A DNA stretch of 64,000 nt from JAGOEY01 sp017997515 (GTDB taxonomy: Bacteria > Pseudomonadota > Gammaproteobacteria > Burkholderiales > Burkholderiaceae_C): NCBI GenBank assembly GCA_026314275.1, contig CP111109.1, positions 2,604,001-2,668,000 of the forward strand, read 5' to 3'. Position numbers and translations under genes: made by a program. Position 1 is the stretch's first letter. Every line of letters begins with the position of its first letter. This document shows positions 59,510-64,000 of the stretch, one piece after another. The notes under the pieces were generated by a model, which did no database searches, had not been told where the DNA came from, and saw only the letters and a program-made list of their open reading frames with translations.

Positions 59510-60835
59510 ATGTCGAAACTCACGCAGTCGTTCGTCAAAAGCATCGCCGTGTCACCCGGTGAGTCGCAGACGTTCTACATGGACGATGAGCTGACCGGAT
59601 TCGGTTTGCGCGTCTCACCAACGAAGAAGGTGTTCTACCTGCAGATGCGTGTGGGCCGCAAGGTGCTCAAACGCAAGCTCGGCGAATACGGTCCGATGAC
59701 CGTGGATCAGGCGCGCAAGAACGCACTGCAGATGAAGGCCCAGTTGCTCGATGGCCGCGACCCCTACGAAGAGCGGCGTCGCGGCGCAAGCGACGCGACG
59801 CTGGACGAATTGTTCGACGAGTACACGAACGAGGTCGAGCATCGGGCGAACACCAAGAAGAGCATCGAGTCGGCCAAGCGGCATTTCGGTGAACTCGAAG
59901 GCATGGCGTTCAAGACCAAGCCTAACGGCCGTTCTGCCGAGAAAATCGAGCTGGCAAAGGTCAAGCTTCCCAATTGGCTCAAACGCCCTTACCGGGAGAT
60001 CACGCAGGACGATGTGCTGGAGCGTTTCGATGTTGTCTCGCGCATGATCCCCAAGCGCAAGCTGTCGAAGGCGCCGCAGCCGATCACGCGCACGTCCAAC
60101 CAGCATTTCAAGTACCTGCAGGCGGCCTACAACTACGCTATCAGCAAGTACCAGTTGTCGCGCGCGGGGTTCATGAACCCTGTGGCCATCCTCAAGACGA
60201 CGCGCCGCTGGAGCCGAATCAATCGCCGCAGTGGTTTCCTCGATACGAACAAGCCGTACTTCGTGACTTGGTGGCGGGCCTGCGAGTCGCTCGAACCCGT
60301 GATTGGCGACTACATCCTGTTTTCACTGGTCACCGCCAGCCGTTCGATCGAATCGGCGACGTTGCGCTGGTCTGACGTGGACCTGAAAAAAGGCCGCATG
60401 GTGTTTCGCAATACCAAGAACGGCCAGGACTACACGTTCCCGATCGCGCCAGTGGCGCGGTCTATCCTGGAGCGTCGGCTCAAGGCCAAGATCAACGACT
60501 TCGTCTTCGGCTACGCCGATTCGGAAAAGTGTCATGTCGTCTGCCCTCCGCAGTACCACATCAAGCTGGTGCGCGTCGAATGCGGCGAGCACTGGTCGAT
60601 GCACGATCTGCGGCGTACCTTTACGACAGCGATGACGCTGCTCAACGTGCATGCTTTCACGATCGCGCACTTGATGAAGCATTCGATGAACAGCTCGATG
60701 ACGCTGTCATACGCGCCGCCGACGCAGGAGCAGTTGCTGGAGGCGCTGATCAGGCTGGAGCAGCATCTGCTGGAGCGTGTGCGTCCGAAGGCTTGCAACG
60801 CTGCCGCAACAGAGGTGGTAGGGGCTGTCGCATGA
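59510..60835 (+). CDS. int: Tyrosine recombinase / integrase of the tRNA-linked element
   Basis: 441 aa. N-terminal DUF4102-like arm-binding domain (SKLTQSFVKSIAV, GFGLRVSPTKKVFYLQMRVGRK), a SAM-like core-binding domain (about 95-220), and a catalytic domain with R278 (TASRSIE), H365 and R368 (MHDLRRTF), H391 (LMKHS) and Y401 (LSYAPP). AAGGAG precedes the ATG by 6 nt. It lies about 200 bp inside the broken tRNA gene and points into the element, as in P4-like islands. Confidence 0.93.
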   Translation: MSKLTQSFVKSIAVSPGESQTFYMDDELTGFGLRVSPTKKVFYLQMRVGRKVLKRKLGEYGPMTVDQARKNALQMKAQLLDGRDPYEERRRGASDATLDELFDEYTNEVEHRANTKKSIESAKRHFGELEGMAFKTKPNGRSAEKIELAKVKLPNWLKRPYREITQDDVLERFDVVSRMIPKRKLSKAPQPITRTSNQHFKYLQAAYNYAISKYQLSRAGFMNPVAILKTTRRWSRINRRSGFLDTNKPYFVTWWRACESLEPVIGDYILFSLVTASRSIESATLRWSDVDLKKGRMVFRNTKNGQDYTFPIAPVARSILERRLKAKINDFVFGYADSEKCHVVCPPQYHIKLVRVECGEHWSMHDLRRTFTTAMTLLNVHAFTIAHLMKHSMNSSMTLSYAPPTQEQLLEALIRLEQHLLERVRPKACNAAATEVVGAVA

Positions 60836-60840
60836 GGGGT

Positions 60841-60869
60841 TTTACGCTCTATATCCGAACGTATATAAT
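60841..60869 (+). promoter_or_regulatory. Promoter of the toxin-antitoxin pair
   Basis: TTTACG, 17 bp, TATAAT. Between them lies an imperfect inverted repeat (TATATCCGAACGTATATA) that could be an operator for the antitoxin. The -10 ends only 2 nt before the annotated toxin ATG. Confidence 0.5.
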
Positions 60870-60871
60870 CC

Positions 60872-61234
60872 ATGACTGAGAAACGCAAGCTCTTGTACTG
60901 GGAAGGTTCCTCGAAGAAGGATTTCAAGGCGTTTCCCATTCCCGTCCAGAAGGACATGGGCGTCGCGCTGTTCGTTGTGCAGTTGGGTCGGACGCCTGAT
61001 TCGGCCAAACCCTGGAAGGGGTTGGGTTCGGGCGTCTACGAACTGGTGGAAGATCATCGTGGCGACACCTTTCGCGCGATCTACACCGTGCGCATCGGCG
61101 ATGCGGTGCATGTGTTGCATGCGTTTCAGAAGAAGTCCAAATCCGGCATTGCCACACCCCAGCCGGACGTGGAGTTGATCGAGAAGCGGTGGAAGGCTGT
61201 GCTTGCGCGTTACGGCGCGAGCGGGAGATCGTGA
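60872..61234 (+). CDS. higB: HigB/RelE-like toxin (phage-derived Gp49-like family)
   Basis: 120 aa. YWEGSSKKDFKAFPIPVQKDMGVALFVVQLG, shown here in short as WEGSSKKDFKAFP, and the later FRAIYTVRIGDAVHVLHAFQKKSKSG are the RelE-fold core with the basic and aromatic residues of ribosome-dependent mRNA interferases. It precedes its antitoxin, the order typical of HigBA. The start is doubtful: transcription from the TATAAT box would begin after this ATG, so an inner start such as TTG at 60893 or another promoter must be considered. Confidence 0.85.
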   Translation: MTEKRKLLYWEGSSKKDFKAFPIPVQKDMGVALFVVQLGRTPDSAKPWKGLGSGVYELVEDHRGDTFRAIYTVRIGDAVHVLHAFQKKSKSGIATPQPDVELIEKRWKAVLARYGASGRS

Positions 61235-61554
61235 TGACGCGCAAAGACCATCCTCAAGGCACCGACAACGTGCTGGCCGACCTCGGGTTCGAGGATGCGG
61301 AAGAGCTGTCGGCAAAGGCCGTCCTGGCGGTCAAGCTCAATGAATTGATCGACAAGCGCAGTCTCAGTCAGACCGAAGCTGCGCACATCACCGGCATGAC
61401 GCAGCCCAAGGTGTCCCAGGTGCGGCGCTACAAGTTGCAGAACATTTCGCTTGAACGGCTGATGCAGGCACTGGTGTCGCTCGACCAGCAAGTACAGATC
61501 GTGGTCCGGCCGGCGCGGCGTGCGCATGCTGCTGGCATCACTGTGGCGGCATGA
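61234..61554 (+). CDS. higA: HigA/XRE-like antitoxin
   Basis: 106 aa. The helix-turn-helix reads RSLSQTEAAHITGMTQPKVSQVRRYKL, in part SQTEAAHITGMTQPKVSQV, as in the HTH_37 antitoxin family; the C-terminal QVQIVVRPA strand is also typical. Its ATG overlaps the toxin stop (TGATG). It should neutralise the toxin and repress the pair through the inverted repeat at the promoter. Confidence 0.88.
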   Translation: MTRKDHPQGTDNVLADLGFEDAEELSAKAVLAVKLNELIDKRSLSQTEAAHITGMTQPKVSQVRRYKLQNISLERLMQALVSLDQQVQIVVRPARRAHAAGITVAA

Positions 61555-61576
61555 TCCCTGCAGCAGCCATGAGTGT

Positions 61577-64000
61577 ATGGATGATCGCCGCATGCTGACG
61601 GGCGGCCAGCAGCCTTGGTGGAGCTATTTGGGCGATGCCGCGCCGGGCGCCGCCGTGGAGGGGCTTGTCCTCGTTCAGGCTTATCGACGCGATGGTCGTC
61701 CGCCGGAAGAGGTGGTTCTGATGGAAAAGGCGCGCGAGTACGGAGCGCAGGCGGTGTTCTTCGAGGCTGGCCGCAATGGAAAACGCTCGGTGCCGCAGGC
61801 CTTCGTGTTTGTCGCCGATGGCCCCGAGCGAGATCGTGAGTTTGCGGAGATCCACAAAAAGCTCTGGAGCTGGGGAGGCGTACCACTGATCTACCGAAAG
61901 CTGCCGGGGCAACTGCAGCTCTTCAGGTGCGCTCACGGCCCCGACTTCGTGTCTTCATCCGGAGAACTGGTGTGCAATCCTGTCCGCACTTTGGCATTGG
62001 CAACCGCAGTTGCCAGCGACCCATGGTGGAATGCGGAACAATTGCACAATGGGACGTTATGGGATGACACGGATGCTTGCAAGGTATTGTTGTCATCCAA
62101 CAAATCCGCCCATAAGGGTCTCATCAAAGCAGTCAAGGAGATCAGCGACGGTTTGAATACCGAAGGCATCCTGCCAAAACATCTGCGCCGCAAGCTGTTG
62201 ATCCTCTCCTTGCTGATCGCGTACTTGGAGCAGCGTGAGGTCTTTAAAGATGGTTATCTGGCGCGCTTCCTGCCGGGCGCAGAGAAGTTCTTTCAGGTGC
62301 TTGCCAGTGGCCCATCACTCGTGGCGCTGCTTGAAGATCTGGAAAAGCGCTTTAACGGCCATGTATTTTCCTTCAATGACGTTGACCGCGAACGATTGAG
62401 AGGTAGCCAACAACTGATCCGCTTTTCCCGGCTCATTGAAGGGCGCGAGGAGTCCGGTGGTCAGTTGACGTTGTGGCAGCTCTATTCGTTCAAGGACCTT
62501 CCTGTTGAACTGATCAGTCACATCTATCAGTTGTTTGTCAAGGACGCCGATAGTTCTGTCTATACGCCGCCATTCCTCGTGCGCCTGATGTTGGAGGAGT
62601 CGCTGAATTGGGAGCGGCTTGATCGGCTGCAAGAACGCGGAGAGATCATCCTGGACCCGTCGTGTGGTTCGGGTGTCTTCCTCGTCGAAGCCTACAAGCG
62701 GTTGGTTCTGCACTGGCGCAGCCGCAACCAATGGCAGAAGCCTGATGTCGCTGTCCTCAAGGGACTGCTTAAATATGTGCATGGAATTGATCACGAAGAG
62801 GGTGCGATCGAGCTAGCCGCATTCAGCTTGTGCTTGGCTCTTTGTGATGCGCTAGAGCCGGAGACCATCCGAGCCACCATCAAGTTATTTCCACCACTGG
62901 CTGGCGAGACATTGCACTTGTCTTGTTTCTTCGAGGCGAAGGAACAGGGCCTGATTACGGCACCGATAGGGGTCGTTGTAGGCAATCCGCCGTTTGCGTC
63001 GAAACTGACGACGCCTGGCGCTGTACGAAGCTACGAGCGATACAACGCCACACACAGCACACTTCCCGACAAGCAGCTTGCTTACTTGTTCCTGCATGAA
63101 GCGATGGAGATGGTTGCCGAGGGTGGTGTGCTGAGCATGCTGCAGCAATACAACTTTCTCTATAACCAGCAGTCGATTTCCTTGCGTCGGAGCTTCATCA
63201 GAAAATGGGATGTGCGTGAGATTCTCGACTTCATTTCAGTGCGTGGACTGTTCCAGAGGGGCAAGGCCGACACAAAGGTCGTTGTCATCGTCGCTGAAGC
63301 CAGGACGGCGCCGGATGAAAGGCGGATCTTGCACGCAACGTTCCGTCGCAGCGGGCGCTCGGATGCCGAGCAGGGATTCGACATCGACTATTACGACCTG
63401 CATTGGCTGTCGAGAGATCTCGCTCTGGAAAACGATGCTGTGTGGCGAGCCAACCTGTTTGGTGGTGGCCGTACTCTGGGCTTTGTTGATCGCCTGAAGA
63501 ACTATCGGACTCTGGGTGAGTACGCGAAAAAGAAAAATTGGGACTACGGCGAAGGATTCATCGAAGGCCTAAGTGGGAAGCGTGAGCCGGCGAAGCACAT
63601 TTCTGGGAAGAAATACCTTCCGTCGGACGCCTTGACTGTGGATGGGTTGGACCGGCAGCGGATTACGAGTGCCAAAGGCACTCTCTTTAAGACTGCCTAT
63701 ACAAGTGGCCGCTACACCCCGCCCATGCTCCTTGTTCGCGAGCAGATGGACCTTCCACATTGCTTGTGGACGGATTCATACCTCACTTATGGTCAGCAGA
63801 TCGTGGGGTTTTGTGCGGAGCAGAAGGACATTGCAGCCCTGCGGAAGCTGGACAAGTGGATGTCGATGTCGCGGCGTGCGTTGCAAGCGCATCTTGCATT
63901 GGTAAGTCCGCGCTTGTTTGTGCAGAAGGCCACCGCGCTCCAGGCGGATGATGTGTTCTCCATTCTGTATCCCGCAGAAGGCAGTCTCGACCTGAGCCCC
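61577..64000 (+). CDS. N6-adenine DNA methyltransferase, 3' end outside window
   Basis: 808 codons without a stop up to the window edge. The SAM-binding motif I is DPSCGSGVFLVEAY (D360) and the catalytic motif IV is NPPF (N470-F473), as in gamma-class adenine methylases of type I or type IIG systems. Before them, YTPPFLVRLMLEE is the usual pre-motif helix. Residues 1-130 (VFFEAGRNG, FVFVADGPERDREFAEIHKKLWSWGGVPLIYRKLPG) look like the N-terminal domain of Eco57I-like enzymes but no nuclease motif is certain. A target-recognition region should lie beyond residue 600. Codons are less GC-rich than in the chromosomal flank. No good ribosome site; the ATG lies 22 nt after the antitoxin stop. Confidence 0.85.
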   Translation, partial: MDDRRMLTGGQQPWWSYLGDAAPGAAVEGLVLVQAYRRDGRPPEEVVLMEKAREYGAQAVFFEAGRNGKRSVPQAFVFVADGPERDREFAEIHKKLWSWGGVPLIYRKLPGQLQLFRCAHGPDFVSSSGELVCNPVRTLALATAVASDPWWNAEQLHNGTLWDDTDACKVLLSSNKSAHKGLIKAVKEISDGLNTEGILPKHLRRKLLILSLLIAYLEQREVFKDGYLARFLPGAEKFFQVLASGPSLVALLEDLEKRFNGHVFSFNDVDRERLRGSQQLIRFSRLIEGREESGGQLTLWQLYSFKDLPVELISHIYQLFVKDADSSVYTPPFLVRLMLEESLNWERLDRLQERGEIILDPSCGSGVFLVEAYKRLVLHWRSRNQWQKPDVAVLKGLLKYVHGIDHEEGAIELAAFSLCLALCDALEPETIRATIKLFPPLAGETLHLSCFFEAKEQGLITAPIGVVVGNPPFASKLTTPGAVRSYERYNATHSTLPDKQLAYLFLHEAMEMVAEGGVLSMLQQYNFLYNQQSISLRRSFIRKWDVREILDFISVRGLFQRGKADTKVVVIVAEARTAPDERRILHATFRRSGRSDAEQGFDIDYYDLHWLSRDLALENDAVWRANLFGGGRTLGFVDRLKNYRTLGEYAKKKNWDYGEGFIEGLSGKREPAKHISGKKYLPSDALTVDGLDRQRITSAKGTLFKTAYTSGRYTPPMLLVREQMDLPHCLWTDSYLTYGQQIVGFCAEQKDIAALRKLDKWMSMSRRALQAHLALVSPRLFVQKATALQADDVFSILYPAEGSLDLSP

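Overview
The window is chromosomal DNA of a betaproteobacterium of the order Burkholderiales, most likely family Comamonadaceae (Rhodoferax/Polaromonas/Acidovorax-like). This rests on gene order (rarA-6S RNA; TPR-lolB-ispE-tRNA-Gln-prs-rplY-pth; rpsP-rimM-trmD-rplS; mutM-dynamin-mutY; DUF2782-thrB-BPSS1780), on the high GC coding style, and on two dispersed palindromic repeat families I associate with this family. The species cannot be named from the sequence alone.

Layout. 1-4.9 kb: 3' end of rarA, a 6S RNA gene, then the branched-chain amino acid ABC operon livHMGF. 5.0-6.7 kb: a phosphate transporter whose usual partner DUF47 is fused to it in frame. 6.8-10.3 kb: a TM2-like membrane protein, a GNAT acetyltransferase, and the rpsP-rimM-trmD-rplS operon, with its own promoter for rplS. 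10.4-16.5 kb: CoA pyrophosphatase, CobD/CbiB-like protein, hisC, the minus-strand set M48 protease-phhB-rsgA, and orn. 16.5-20.3 kb: a DEAD-box helicase behind a long structured leader, and a diguanylate cyclase. 20.3-31.7 kb: MFS pump, VF530 protein, tRNA-Lys, GMP reductase, a secreted CxxC protein, UvrD-type helicase, the thrB group and polA. 31.9-36.3 kb: a second diguanylate cyclase, a ZIP metal transporter, a MliC-like lipoprotein, LapA and a histidine phosphatase.

36.3-43 kb is a six-gene minus-strand unit in which a dpp-type dipeptide/oligopeptide ABC transporter is followed by its binding protein and an amidase, which suggests uptake and hydrolysis of an amide or peptide. 43-49.4 kb is the conserved ferredoxin / pth-rplY-prs-tRNA-Gln-ispE-lolB-TPR block. 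An intact IS5-family element (49,414-50,561, CTAA target duplication) has landed between the divergent TPR gene and mutM. 50.6-59.1 kb: mutM, a dynamin-like GTPase and mutY, then rapZ-recN-nadK and divergent hrcA.

From about 59.3 kb to the window end is an integrated element. A CAT-anticodon tRNA gene breaks off inside its anticodon loop. It is followed by helically phased TGTAGCCTA repeats, a tyrosine recombinase, a HigB/HigA-type toxin-antitoxin pair and the first 808 codons of an N6-adenine DNA methyltransferase that runs off the window. This is the best candidate for an uncharacterised (defence) system, but only its left edge is visible.

Two themes cut across the window. First, at least nine genes have a -10-like hexamer exactly 6 nt before the ATG and no Shine-Dalgarno sequence, which predicts leaderless mRNAs. 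Second, a GCTAT-N7-ATAGC mini-element occurs both between genes and inside essential genes without breaking the reading frame.
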